From IMG/VR virus record IMGVR_UViG_3300032156_000010, positions 1 through 58,183 of that record: 58,183 nt of DNA; one strand, written 5' to 3'. A model generated the notes under the pieces. It saw only the letters and a program-made list of their open reading frames with translations, did no database searches and was not told the DNA's origin. Within the stretch, counting starts at the first letter, position 1. Each line of letters opens with the position of its first letter. This document shows, piece after piece, positions 49,548-57,991 of the stretch. Origin of the DNA: a virus. Made by a program: the position numbers and the translations under genes.

Positions 49548-50056
49548 TAGAGGACGTGGTTTTCGCACAACTTATGAGACGCCTCGAGCGGGCTTTCCCG
49601 ACCGTCAAATTGACGAAGGAGGTGGTCGATCTATATTGGGATTTTTTGAATGACGTTAACGAGGACGCCCTAATCCAGGCCGTGAGTTTTATGATTGCCA
49701 CCCGAAAGGACCCCCGCTTTCCGACCGTCGGTGAGCTCCGGGCGGCCGTCTTCGGTTCTCTCGAGCTCAAGGCGATCGAAGCCTGGGGGCAGGCGAAAGA
49801 CCCGAAGTTCACCCGGCACCGCATGGAGGAGGAGGGGCCAGAGAACGAGGACGATCAGCTCGTCCGCAAGGTTATCAGGACGGCCTGGGGCAGGGAACAG
49901 CATTTCGGCCGGGCGGAGGTGAATGAGGCCGCTGATCGACGGGCCTTTATCGACACCTATAAGCTGGTGGCGGTCCGGGAGAGGAAGGCGCCGGAACAGC
50001 GGTTGTTGTCGGCGAAACAATTTTTTCTCGACATAGGACAAAAAAAGGAGGAATGA
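49544..50056 (+). CDS. Helicase-loader-like protein (G39P type)
   Basis: A 170-residue, helical protein starting by overlap with the initiator stop. FPTVKLTKEVVDLYWDFLND and RFPTVGELRAAVFG match the N-terminal helical domain of phage G39P-like loaders, which bring the host replicative helicase to the origin. Together with the DnaD-like initiator it forms an initiator/loader pair, consistent with no helicase gene in the genome. Confidence 0.65.
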   Translation: MIEDVVFAQLMRRLERAFPTVKLTKEVVDLYWDFLNDVNEDALIQAVSFMIATRKDPRFPTVGELRAAVFGSLELKAIEAWGQAKDPKFTRHRMEEEGPENEDDQLVRKVIRTAWGREQHFGRAEVNEAADRRAFIDTYKLVAVRERKAPEQRLLSAKQFFLDIGQKKEE

Positions 50057-50910
50057 AAAATGATTACGAACGAGCGGATTTTCTAGTCATGGGCGATCCC
50101 ATCAAATTTGAATCAGAGGGAGAGGGGCGACGGACGCCATGGGGGCAACTTGTTCGTTATCTTAAAGGCGTCTCTCCGCTAAAATGGCGGCAGGCAATCA
50201 CGAGGATTGTCGCCTCATTGATCGGAGCGGCCGGTATCGCCGGAATTATTTATTTCGGGAATCAGTGGCGATACGCGGATTTGAAAGCAGACCTGGCGGC
50301 ACTCACCATGAACGTCAGCGGCATGATGGATGACAATGCCGGGGCCGAACGGGAGCTCCGTGCCGCGCTCGATGTGGCTTCGATCTTGGCAACGGATTCG
50401 CGAAATAAAATCAGCTTGCCAAAGGCGGTCGAGACGGCGAGGGTCATTCGCCGGAAATGTATCGCCTATGGCCCGGCCTACGGATTGGATGAAGCCAGGG
50501 TGCTGGCGGTCGGAGAGCGGGAGACGGATGGATTCGACCCGCGGGCAAGGTCATCGACGGGCGCCTTGGGTCTCATGCAGGTTGTGGGGACAACGTACAG
50601 GAAACACCTGGCAAGAATCGGGATGGCCGATAAATTCACCGAGGAGCTTGCCTTCGATCCGGCCGCTAACGTCGAGATCGCCATCGAGGAGTTAATTGAA
50701 CAGCGACGCACGTTCCAGCCGATCGAGAAGGACTCCTGGCTCTTGACCTTGACGGCCTACCGCTGGGGCCCAGGCGAGGCGCAGAAGCTGATCAGTCACA
50801 TGATCGGCGGGCAGACGACGAGCCTCGAGTATGCCGTGAATGTCGAGCAGCGGGCTGACCGCTGGCGGAAAAAACTGGCCGAGATCCGGGCGGGGAGGGT
50901 GAGACAATGA
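50053..50910 (+). CDS. Membrane-anchored lytic transglycosylase
   Basis: A 285-residue protein with a transmembrane helix around residues 50-73 (RIVASLIGAAGIAGIIYFG) and a C-terminal SLT domain: VGERETDGFDPRARSSTGALG with the catalytic Glu about residue 157, then LMQVVGTTY and AYRWGPGEAQ. It cleaves glycan strands of peptidoglycan. Its place among early genes, away from the M15 endolysin, is unusual and suggests use at entry or in building a lysis or replication site. Confidence 0.85.
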   Translation: MKNDYERADFLVMGDPIKFESEGEGRRTPWGQLVRYLKGVSPLKWRQAITRIVASLIGAAGIAGIIYFGNQWRYADLKADLAALTMNVSGMMDDNAGAERELRAALDVASILATDSRNKISLPKAVETARVIRRKCIAYGPAYGLDEARVLAVGERETDGFDPRARSSTGALGLMQVVGTTYRKHLARIGMADKFTEELAFDPAANVEIAIEELIEQRRTFQPIEKDSWLLTLTAYRWGPGEAQKLISHMIGGQTTSLEYAVNVEQRADRWRKKLAEIRAGRVRQ

Positions 50911-51197
50911 AATACTGGGGCATGCCTGGCCCGGGAGGAAGCTTGGGCAAGTGTGCGGTCTGCGGCAAGCCCTTCCTGGTGGAAATCTTGATGGGGCAGC
51001 CCGTCCAATCATTCAAGATCAAAGGCATTGCGGAGATGCTCTATGCTCACCAAAAGTGCGCCGATCTGTTGAAGAAAATCATGGATAGCGATGCGAAGGA
51101 CTGGCGGGAATTACCAGGGGGGCCGCTACGGACGGCATTTGAGGAACAGGAAAAAACGGGGCCGATGGCCGAGGAGGGGGAGGGTGAAAGCAAATAA
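50907..51197 (+). CDS. Small zinc-binding protein
   Basis: A 96-residue protein with KCAVCGKPF and HQKCADLLKK, together a C-C-H-C zinc site. The start overlaps the transglycosylase stop. Compact metal-binding phage protein of unknown role. Confidence 0.62.
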   Translation: MKYWGMPGPGGSLGKCAVCGKPFLVEILMGQPVQSFKIKGIAEMLYAHQKCADLLKKIMDSDAKDWRELPGGPLRTAFEEQEKTGPMAEEGEGESK

Positions 51198-51468
51198 ATG
51201 GCAAAATTGTTTTTTGTGTCCTTCGCGTGGCCCAGGTCGATGGTGCTGGGAATTAAAAGCGGTACTTGATGACATGGATTTTGATAAAATTCACCCCTCC
51301 TGTCCCCTTCCCGACTGGCCGAGTGTGAGCAAAAAAGATATTGAAAATTGGATTGATGAACTTTGGCAAGAAGCCATTGAAAAAGATGGAGCGATTAAAT
51401 TTTTAATTAATCAAATCCGCTCCCTCGGCATCATCATAACCGAGCCGGATAAGGAGGTGCCGAGATGA
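51184..51468 (+). CDS. Small paralogous protein 1 with cysteine lead
   Basis: A 94-residue protein starting at GTG 51184. NCFLCPSRGPGRWCWE at the start provides cysteines; the C-terminal half, IENWIDELWQEAIEKDGAIK then IRSLGIIIT, recurs in the genes at 51658 and 51924. These three share a W/ELW...LG-F/Y-EI pattern and probably arose by duplication. The local base content is much more AT-rich than in the late block. Confidence 0.6.
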   Translation: MKANKWQNCFLCPSRGPGRWCWELKAVLDDMDFDKIHPSCPLPDWPSVSKKDIENWIDELWQEAIEKDGAIKFLINQIRSLGIIITEPDKEVPR

Positions 51469-51665
51469 CTATTGCAATTGATATTTTACGGGAACATCTT
51501 ATAGGAGCCAAAAATCCTGACGAGTGGTCTGTTATTCAAGATGCAATAAATTATTTATCAATGAGGGATGATTTTATTCAGTTAGTTTTTAAAACAAGAC
51601 ATCAAATGGCTGAATTTTTGGACGCTTGGCCGGAGATAAAGCCGAAGGAGGTGCCGCATGACTAA
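51465..51665 (+). CDS. Small hypothetical protein
   Basis: A 66-residue protein with AT-rich codons, overlapping both neighbours (ATGA at 51465 and eight bases at the end). Segment HLIGAKNPDEWSVIQDAINY suggests a small helical protein. No family recognised. Confidence 0.58.
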   Translation: MTIAIDILREHLIGAKNPDEWSVIQDAINYLSMRDDFIQLVFKTRHQMAEFLDAWPEIKPKEVPHD

Positions 51666-51927
51666 ACAAGAACGGCTGGATTCGTTTGACGAGATGTGGG
51701 CGTCGGCCGCAATAGGAGAAACCTGGAAACTGCACGACCGAATCCGCTCTCTCATCTCCGCCCACGGCGGGGAGGCCGAACAGAAGCGGATGGTGAATAG
51801 ATTAGATTTTGACGAATGGGTTGATTTTTTGTGGCACTCATTAGATCGAAAAGATCACAGTCTTTTGGGAAGAAGATTGGAATATATTCTTTCTCATCTT
51901 GGCTTTGAGATAAGGGAGAGAACATGA
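51658..51927 (+). CDS. Small paralogous protein 2
   Basis: An 89-residue protein. Its C-terminal half, DEWVDFLWHSLDRKDHSLLG then ILSHLGFEIRE, is related to the proteins at 51184 and 51924. The N-terminal half is helical and different. Overlaps both neighbours. Confidence 0.6.
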   Translation: MTKQERLDSFDEMWASAAIGETWKLHDRIRSLISAHGGEAEQKRMVNRLDFDEWVDFLWHSLDRKDHSLLGRRLEYILSHLGFEIRERT

Positions 51928-52406
51928 GCTTCGTCGAGGTGGGGGATGAGGAAAGGGAAATTTTGGCTGGTCACATTATGTGTGATTTTGAATTTGACCA
52001 AGAAATATCCCCAATAAAACCATGTCCTCTCTGCCAGCGAATCCGCGTCCTCATCCGGCAGAAGCGGATGATGAGCAGGGAGCAAATAGAGGAGTGGGGA
52101 AGAGAGCTTTATGAGGAGGCCAGGTTTATCGGTTCCTGTCGGCCTAAATTAAAATCGATTCTCTCCGATCTCGGCTATGAGATAGTGGGATTGAGAGCGA
52201 GAAGTTTTTATATTACGTTTGGGCAAATTCACGTTCATTCAATCGAGGGCAAAACGTTTGATAAAGATTGTGTGGCAAAAATTCAAGAAAAGGACTTCGA
52301 CAAAGCACGCGAAAAAGCCATGATCATTTTCAAGGGAAAATTTTGTTTTTTATATGAAGAAATTCCCGATATGAGTTATTACCCGCGCGGGATTATCGAG
52401 ATTTAG
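51924..52406 (+). CDS. Small paralogous protein 3, extended
   Basis: A 160-residue protein. A CPLC pair (about residues 33-36) lies before the shared segment IEEWGRELYEEARFIGSC then ILSDLGYEIVG, and an extra C-terminal domain follows (TFDKDCVAKIQEKDFDKARE). Third member of the paralogous set. Function unknown. Confidence 0.6.
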   Translation: MSFVEVGDEEREILAGHIMCDFEFDQEISPIKPCPLCQRIRVLIRQKRMMSREQIEEWGRELYEEARFIGSCRPKLKSILSDLGYEIVGLRARSFYITFGQIHVHSIEGKTFDKDCVAKIQEKDFDKAREKAMIIFKGKFCFLYEEIPDMSYYPRGIIEI

Positions 52407-52439
52407 AGAGGGCGGCGATGTCCGATAAGAGGAGGGGAG

Positions 52440-52673
52440 ATGAAAAACAGGAAGGCTAAACTCACCATGATTTTTGATACGAGTCCGCATGGCAAAGTTT
52501 TGACCTGCGGATATGAGGCCTTTCCCGGTATCTGCGGTAGCATCAATTTCGAAATAACTCCCAAACTTAGAATCCGTTGTTCTGATTGTGGCCGGATCGT
52601 GGGTTATGCCAAACGATCAACAGTGGCGCCCCGGGGCGAGGCCGCGCAGCACGAAGACGATGAAAAAAAATAG
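52440..52673 (+). CDS. Small zinc-ribbon-like protein
   Basis: A 77-residue protein with CGYEAFPGICG and RIRCSDCGRIVGY, two cysteine pairs about 28 residues apart. A ribbon fold that may bind RNA or DNA. Stop overlaps the next gene by 14 bases. Confidence 0.6.
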   Translation: MKNRKAKLTMIFDTSPHGKVLTCGYEAFPGICGSINFEITPKLRIRCSDCGRIVGYAKRSTVAPRGEAAQHEDDEKK

Positions 52674-52968
52674 CCTATGGGTTCTGCTGGAGCGGTTCCT
52701 GGAGAAAGACCCAGCCATGTTCAAGTGCTTGTTCAAGCATGTCGTCATCGGGGAGCTTCGTCGGCATGGTGTCAGCACGGTCGACCTGAGTATGGGCCTA
52801 GACGACAAGGGGGGCCTGTGGATGAAGGCCGATTATTGGGACAAGGGCATCATTTTCAAGGATGGACCGGTAGCGTTCCTGTCCCTGCTTGGCGAATTGA
52901 AAGGCTGTGGCAACCCGGCCGTTTTTTGGGCCGCGGTATCTCCGATTGAAGAAAAAAAGAGAGGATGA
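52660..52968 (+). CDS. Hypothetical protein
   Basis: A 102-residue protein. FKCLFKHVVIGELRRHGVST and DKGGLWMKADYWDKG suggest a mixed helix-strand fold. Neighbour genes overlap on both sides, as throughout this block. No family recognised. Confidence 0.55.
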   Translation: MKKNSLWVLLERFLEKDPAMFKCLFKHVVIGELRRHGVSTVDLSMGLDDKGGLWMKADYWDKGIIFKDGPVAFLSLLGELKGCGNPAVFWAAVSPIEEKKRG

Positions 52969-53210
52969 ACAGGATGACAACTAGAACCCGGCTGATGGAA
53001 ACGGTCGCCTTGCTGGCGCTTACGGCGACATTCACCAAAAAATACAGCTTCGGGCAGCTAGGAATGGGCTTACAGCGGGATTACGATCCTCGAGGCCAAT
53101 TGAGCCCTGGCCCGGGAAATCCGCGAGTTGTGCGGGCGCCTGGTCCGACGGAATCGCGGCCGCTCGTGAAACCGATTCTAAAAATCCCCGGGCGGAGAAA
53201 AAATAGATGA
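52965..53210 (+). CDS. Small basic hypothetical protein
   Basis: An 81-residue protein, Pro/Arg-rich in the second half and with a short hydrophobic start (METVALLALTATFTKKYSFG) too weak for a secretion signal. ATG 52965 overlaps the previous stop; 52974 is an alternative start. Likely disordered. Confidence 0.5.
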   Translation: MNRMTTRTRLMETVALLALTATFTKKYSFGQLGMGLQRDYDPRGQLSPGPGNPRVVRAPGPTESRPLVKPILKIPGRRKNR

Positions 53211-53239
53211 GATCAAAAATCAAAAGGAGGAAAAATCAA

Positions 53240-54940
53240 ATGGGCAAAGAAAGTTCTGTCGAAGTCGGAGCGGGAATCCTTTCGGACATCCCGCTGGATC
53301 AGATCGCAACGAATCCCTTGAATCCCCGGTTGAATATCACCGGGGGCGAGGCATTCGCAGACCTGGTGAAGTCTGTAAAGATCAAGGGCGTGATCGTCCC
53401 AATCATTGTGAGGCTGTTAAAGAGCGTGACGTATCCCTATCAGCTCGTGGTCGGGGAACGGCGTTTCCATGCGGCTCGGGCAGCCGGGCGTGCCACCGTC
53501 CCTGCTTTCATCCGAGAGTTGACGGATGGCGAAGCCTATGAAATCATGCTCATCGAAAACCTGCAACGGCAGGATCTCACGGAGCGCGAGGAGGCCAATA
53601 CCTTCAAAGCCTTCGAGGGGGCCCACGGTAGCATCCAGACCCTCTCTGAAAAGACGGGTGTCAGCCCGCGCTATATCCGGGCTCGGATCGCGGTACTGGC
53701 GCTGCCGGACTTCCTCCTGGTGGCCTGGGAGAAGGGCGTGCTCAAATACGACCATCTGGAACAATTCCTAAAGCTACAAGGCCAGACGGAGCGGATGAAA
53801 CTCCTATTCCGCCGGGTCAAGGATCAAAGTCTTTCTGCCGTCCAGATGAAAAAAGATATTGGAGAGGAGCGGATCCCCCTGAGTATGGCCCTCTTCGATG
53901 TCAAAAAATCGTGTGCCGAATGTCGTTCAAACTCCGCCGTGCAGAAAGACCTGTTCGGGCTCGGAGATTCAAAGAAAATCGCCTGCTTCGATCCAAAATG
54001 TTTTAAGGCCCAACAGGGGCGGTGGCTCACCGCCCACTGGTCTGAAACAGCGGAAGGGAAAAAGTACGGGACGAAAGGCGTCCGGTTTGACGATGAGATT
54101 CGTTGGAATGAAAAAGAGGCCTTCAAGAGCAGTGGACCCGTTCCCAAAAAATGCCTCGAGTGTATGCAATTCGCTTCTCTCGTCTGGTTGAACGGCAAGA
54201 TCAGGCATGAATATGGTGACGCCCGCGTCTGCATTGGAAACAAACCGTGTTTCAAGGCCGTTCAAAAAGAGATGATAGCTTCGACCCGAGGGAAGAAAAA
54301 GGGAGTAATCGCCGGCGCCATCGGCAGTGGACCGCGGGTCGCCTGGCATGGCGAGTATTTCCGCAACGCGTTTTATAAAAAAAGAGTGCCGGAAGTGCTG
54401 GCCGGGATGAAGGCCGAAGACCCGAAGCTCAAGACCCTGCTCGTCGCCTGCCTAATCCACACCAACGGCTATGCGCTCGATGCCGCGGCGAAGGCGCTCC
54501 AAACAAAAAATTACACATCAAAGGCCGACCTGATGAAAAAATTGTTTGCCCAGCCCTACGAGAAGGCCGTGGCCCCGCTTTTCGCGAAGATCGTGGAGGC
54601 CATGTTTGACGAGGGTCAGAACGTGGGGGAGCGGAACGGTCTCGGGTCCAGCTGCCGGCGCGAGATCGGCAATTTCCTTGGTATCAACCTGGCGAAGGAA
54701 TGGGCCCCCACAGAGGAATACTTCCAGAAAAAAACGACCAAGGAGATATTGGCCTTCGGGAAGAAATCCGGTCTGTTTGCTGAGCCCAAGGTGAAAGAAT
54801 ACCTGGCGAAGACGATGAAGAAGAAGCCGGATTCGTTTGACAGGCTGAAGAAGTCAGAGCTCATCACTCTTCTCCTCAAATCCGGCGTGACCCTTGTTGG
54901 TCGAGTCCCCGACGAAATTATTAAAGCCCAAGAGGTGTGA
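53240..54940 (+). CDS. ParB/RepB/Spo0J-family protein, extended
   Basis: A 566-residue protein. The N-terminal ~210 residues are a full ParB core: IPLDQIATNPLNPRLNITGG, YQLVVGERRFHAARAAGRAT (CTP-binding ERR motif), AYEIMLIENLQRQDLTEREE, and a helix-turn-helix (LSEKTGVSPRYIRARIAV). A cysteine-rich middle (CAECRSN, CFDPKCF, CLECMQF) and a long C-terminal domain follow, like ParB-type phage proteins that also act as partition or nuclease factors. No ParA is found. Start 53240 follows AAGGAGG. Confidence 0.85.
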   Translation: MGKESSVEVGAGILSDIPLDQIATNPLNPRLNITGGEAFADLVKSVKIKGVIVPIIVRLLKSVTYPYQLVVGERRFHAARAAGRATVPAFIRELTDGEAYEIMLIENLQRQDLTEREEANTFKAFEGAHGSIQTLSEKTGVSPRYIRARIAVLALPDFLLVAWEKGVLKYDHLEQFLKLQGQTERMKLLFRRVKDQSLSAVQMKKDIGEERIPLSMALFDVKKSCAECRSNSAVQKDLFGLGDSKKIACFDPKCFKAQQGRWLTAHWSETAEGKKYGTKGVRFDDEIRWNEKEAFKSSGPVPKKCLECMQFASLVWLNGKIRHEYGDARVCIGNKPCFKAVQKEMIASTRGKKKGVIAGAIGSGPRVAWHGEYFRNAFYKKRVPEVLAGMKAEDPKLKTLLVACLIHTNGYALDAAAKALQTKNYTSKADLMKKLFAQPYEKAVAPLFAKIVEAMFDEGQNVGERNGLGSSCRREIGNFLGINLAKEWAPTEEYFQKKTTKEILAFGKKSGLFAEPKVKEYLAKTMKKKPDSFDRLKKSELITLLLKSGVTLVGRVPDEIIKAQEV

Positions 54941-54941
54941 T

Positions 54942-55358
54942 ATGTTAAGCACGATAACCTATTGCGTGAAGCGACTCTTGGAAAAAGGGGTCGAGGCGTG
55001 GCGTCATGACGGCCTCCGGCTTTCCGACCCGCCGGTAAGGGTGAAGCACATCGTGTATCATTCGCCGGACGGCTTTGAGTGCGGATACGGCGGGAGCGGG
55101 CCGGCGGACCTGGCTCTGTCCATCCTGGCTGATTTCACCGACGAGACGGAGCGTAACCCGCGCCGGGATCGCCCGGGCGTCGCCATGAGGAATCATCAGG
55201 AATTCAAGTGGCGGTTCATCGCCGGCTTGTCTCTCAGGCCGGGAGAAGAAAAATATATCGGGGGCAATGATATCGCGGCCATGCTCGATCAGATAGAACC
55301 GGAATGGAGATCGGAAAAACCGAAAGGAAAAGAGAATGGGGATGAACACGCCTCCTGA
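54942..55358 (+). CDS. DUF6166-like protein
   Basis: A 138-residue protein with HIVYHSPDGFECGYGGSGPA then DLALSILADF, the pattern I associate with DUF6166. The family has no known function. One base separates its start from the ParB stop. Confidence 0.65.
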   Translation: MLSTITYCVKRLLEKGVEAWRHDGLRLSDPPVRVKHIVYHSPDGFECGYGGSGPADLALSILADFTDETERNPRRDRPGVAMRNHQEFKWRFIAGLSLRPGEEKYIGGNDIAAMLDQIEPEWRSEKPKGKENGDEHAS

Positions 55359-55752
55359 AAAATGGGTCGAGATCTCCGACCTGGTGGAAAAGATCGGCGA
55401 GGATTTAAGCGCGATGATGAAGACACTCTATTCCCTCAGTAATTTGTTTGCCTATCTCGCCGGGCTTCTTAACACGCCGGAAATGCGGGCCGCCCTCTCG
55501 GAGCTCCGCCGGGAGGACCAGACAAGTGGATCGTTGGAGATCGAGGATGAGGAAGCCGAGAAGTATATCAAACTGGCCGGTTACGAGACGATCAACGCCA
55601 TCCTCGAGGATGGAACATCCGGCTGGCTAAAATTGAATGCCGCCCTCATTCTTTCTGAACGTATAACCGTTGATGATTTTCGCGAGGCTAGGGATTCGAT
55701 CATCCGGGCCCTAAAAAAGAAGGGCCTTGAATTTGGGCCGACACGGCCCTGA
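55336..55752 (+). CDS. Hypothetical acidic protein
   Basis: A 138-residue acidic, helical protein (ISDLVEKIGEDLSAMMKTLY, LAGLLNTPEMRAALSELRR). Overlaps the preceding gene by 23 bases and has a second ATG six bases on. No family recognised. Confidence 0.55.
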   Translation: MGMNTPPEKWVEISDLVEKIGEDLSAMMKTLYSLSNLFAYLAGLLNTPEMRAALSELRREDQTSGSLEIEDEEAEKYIKLAGYETINAILEDGTSGWLKLNAALILSERITVDDFREARDSIIRALKKKGLEFGPTRP

Positions 55753-55765
55753 AAGGAGAAGGAAT

Positions 55766-56050
55766 ATGGACGTAGCGGTATTAGCAGCAGCCGTCGTGTT
55801 GGGCGTCCAGGTTATTAAGACCGGGTTGAAAGAGTTGGGGCTGATCGTCCAAGGATGGGGAGCTGTCCTCTTGGCGATCTTGGCTTCGGCGGCCGTCGTC
55901 TCCTTTGAGGCGGTTCACCAGGTGATACCTTTTAACCTGGCCCTCTTTTGGATCTTCGCCCAGGTCGCCTTTTTCGCGGCTACCGGCAAGGCGTTCTTGA
56001 GCTACACCATCAATAAGCTCAAGGCGCCAACGCTTCCTCCGGTACCCTGA
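55766..56050 (+). CDS. Holin-like multi-span membrane protein
   Basis: A 94-residue protein with three likely membrane segments (VAVLAAAVVLGVQVI, GWGAVLLAILASAAVVSF, LALFWIFAQVAFFAATG). It follows AAAGGAGA. Class I holin outline; lies in the early block near another small membrane protein at 56443. A role with the transglycosylase at 50053 is possible. Confidence 0.6.
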   Translation: MDVAVLAAAVVLGVQVIKTGLKELGLIVQGWGAVLLAILASAAVVSFEAVHQVIPFNLALFWIFAQVAFFAATGKAFLSYTINKLKAPTLPPVP

Positions 56051-56146
56051 CTACCCTGACGGTGAGCGGGGTCGGCTTCGGCCGGCCCTAAACCCCAGTC
56101 CGGGTACGCAAGGCCCGGCCAGGGAATTTGAACAAGGAGGAATCGA
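56051..56146 (+). other. Short intergenic gap with GC hairpin
   Basis: About 95 bases with no gene. GGCTTCGGCC and CCGGCC runs allow small hairpins; an AAGGAGGA ribosome site for the next gene ends it. No T-run or promoter seen. Confidence 0.4.
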
Positions 56147-56446
56147 ATGGTACAAAGACGGGACATGGATCCCAGGATGGAGCTCATCGAGCGGATGAGG
56201 ATTAAAGTCAGAGCGGATTGCTCTAAGGAAATTGCAGACATCGAAAACCGAAAGGCGAAGACGATGGAATGGCTCGACATGGAGGAGCTACGCGTGGCGA
56301 AGTCGGCGCTGACGGGCGGGGTGATATCACTGACGCTGGAAGAAGATGCCCGCGGTCCGAAAGTCACGGACAACCGGTCGGGCGAGACAACGCGGCTGCC
56401 CGGCCCGCTGCCGGAGGAACAAAAAAAAGAGGAGAAAGAAGCGTGA
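56147..56446 (+). CDS. Hypothetical protein
   Basis: A 99-residue protein: an amphipathic helical start (RMELIERMRIKVRADCSKEI), then a small strand region and an acidic tail. Overlaps the next gene by four bases. No family recognised. Confidence 0.55.
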   Translation: MVQRRDMDPRMELIERMRIKVRADCSKEIADIENRKAKTMEWLDMEELRVAKSALTGGVISLTLEEDARGPKVTDNRSGETTRLPGPLPEEQKKEEKEA

Positions 56447-56646
56447 TAAAAAAGCCAAAAGGAAAGGGTCTGGCAAGTCTGATCGCCGCCACAATTGCCT
56501 TCGCCCAGGTCGTGCTCATCGTTCTCAAACTGGACCATCGGATTGATTCTTGGCTTTTGGCGCTGAGCCCGCTGTGGAGTTTTATGATTGTAATTATCAT
56601 ATTGCTGGCGATCGGGACATTCATTGACAAAGGACCAACTGGATGA
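56443..56646 (+). CDS. Small two-span membrane protein (holin-like)
   Basis: A 67-residue protein starting at GTG 56443, overlapping the previous stop (GTGA). Two hydrophobic segments (LIAATIAFAQVVLIVLKL and SFMIVIIILLAIGTFI) with a basic N-terminus. Holin or anti-holin outline; may pair with the protein at 55766. Confidence 0.6.
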   Translation: MIKKPKGKGLASLIAATIAFAQVVLIVLKLDHRIDSWLLALSPLWSFMIVIIILLAIGTFIDKGPTG

Positions 56647-56794
56647 AAGAAGCTGGCCGGAGTGACCGGAGACCCGTAGCAGGGCGGTGTCGACGGGTTT
56701 TTTGCCTGGGTTCCCTACCCATTTCATTGACCCCTCCTTTTTGGACTTGCCTACTCGCCCGCCCCACTCCGGCCGGCTCTTATTGGAGGGACTA
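56647..56794 (+). other. Intergenic gap
   Basis: About 150 bases. A longer frame starting at 56687 runs into the next gene but its first 36 codons are Pro/Phe-rich and unconvincing. A TTGGAGGGA ribosome site lies at the end. No promoter or terminator identified. Confidence 0.4.
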
Positions 56795-56968
56795 ATGACG
56801 GTAAAAGAATTGGCTGCCGATCTGAGGGCGGCCCAAAAGAGAAATTCGGGCGCTTATTTGATTCTATCTCAAGTGGCGGCAATTTCGGAAGACAGAATCC
56901 GAGATATTGCCGAAGAGAAAGTTCTGCCGACCGTCTATGAAAAAGGCGTACTTGAGGCCTTGAGATAA
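56795..56968 (+). CDS. Small helical hypothetical protein
   Basis: A 57-residue protein with KELAADLRAAQKRNSGAYLI and AEEKVLPTVYEKGV. A three-helix outline resembling a short DNA-binding fold (a helix-turn-helix-like SQVAAISEDRIRDIA), but this is speculative. TTGGAGGGA precedes the start. Confidence 0.6.
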   Translation: MTVKELAADLRAAQKRNSGAYLILSQVAAISEDRIRDIAEEKVLPTVYEKGVLEALR

Positions 56969-56991
56969 AAAGAAGAAGGAAGGATAAATAA

Positions 56992-57489
56992 ATGAGCGAA
57001 AATGATTGGCGAGATTTATATGGGGATCGCTCGCAGGATTTCTTTGCGGGGATACGGGCAGCCCTTAAAACGCTCGGTATTAAAGAAGGCAGTATTCAGA
57101 TAAAAAATTCTTCCTTGGAGACGTGCATCGAAAAAGATTTTTGTTGCAAAATTCACTATCTGGGCATTAAGCCGGAACTCAAAATAGGAGATACGATTCT
57201 TTGGCCTGATCGCGATGGCGATGTGATTGGATCGTTCGACGAACTTATATTTGCCCAAAGACATCGTGATGATGTGGTTTTAATATGGGATTGGAAGCGA
57301 GCTTGCGCCTGGTTGATAGAAAAGGGATGGACTATTTTGACACTTAATCGCCATGACTTGGGCTCGGACTTTGAGGCGTATTCCGGTGGATTAAATAAAA
57401 AATTAAAAGCAAAGGGAGATACCGGCCTAGAGGCGATTTTAAAAGTCTTTGTGGCCGCGGCAGGGGAAGAGACAAATGGAAGAAAATAA
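56992..57489 (+). CDS. Hypothetical protein
   Basis: A 165-residue protein with AT-richer codons. Mixed composition with DDVVLIWDWKRACAWLIEKG and a Lys-rich C-terminal tail. Overlaps the rusA gene by 14 bases. No family recognised. Confidence 0.55.
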   Translation: MSENDWRDLYGDRSQDFFAGIRAALKTLGIKEGSIQIKNSSLETCIEKDFCCKIHYLGIKPELKIGDTILWPDRDGDVIGSFDELIFAQRHRDDVVLIWDWKRACAWLIEKGWTILTLNRHDLGSDFEAYSGGLNKKLKAKGDTGLEAILKVFVAAAGEETNGRK

Positions 57490-57991
57490 AATAATCTGGC
57501 AAAAAATCTTCGAGGCCTTTATTCCCGGCCCGGCCAAAGGACAACCGAGGCCGCGGGCAACGGCCATGATGGGGAGACGTGGGCGATTCGTCGGCCACGT
57601 CTATAAGAGTCGGGCGCAGGAGATCGCCGAGGCTATTTGCCGGGTGGCGATGGATATAGAGGGCGAATATTCGCTCGGTGTCAAGGGCCCCTTTCCTACC
57701 GAATCCCCGGTCGAGCTCCGCGTTTCTGCTTATATCCGTCCGCCCAAGACGATGACAAAACAGCGACGGGCGGAGATCGCGGCCGGCATCGCTTTCCCGA
57801 TTAAAAAACCTGATCTCAAGAATATCATCGCCCTGGTCGAGGATGTGATGACCGGTAGGATATTTAGAGACGATGCTCAGGTGGTCTGTATCTCGGCGAC
57901 GAAAGACTACACGAAAGAAGGTAGTGAGCTCCGAGATCGCGAGGGGATTCGCGTCGTAGTGAATGAGGCCACCGTTGACAAAGCACTCTAA
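57476..57991 (+). CDS. rusA: RusA-like Holliday junction resolvase
   Basis: A 171-residue protein with GPAKGQPRPRATAMMGRRGR, SAYIRPPKTMTKQ and KKPDLKNIIALVEDVMTG followed by IFRDDAQVV. The Asp residues in KPDLKN and FRDDAQ are the metal-binding acids of RusA, a dimer that cuts four-way DNA junctions to resolve replication and packaging intermediates. Early start ATG 57476; the -35 box of the Y-RNA promoter lies within its last codons. Confidence 0.88.
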   Translation: MEENKIIWQKIFEAFIPGPAKGQPRPRATAMMGRRGRFVGHVYKSRAQEIAEAICRVAMDIEGEYSLGVKGPFPTESPVELRVSAYIRPPKTMTKQRRAEIAAGIAFPIKKPDLKNIIALVEDVMTGRIFRDDAQVVCISATKDYTKEGSELRDREGIRVVVNEATVDKAL

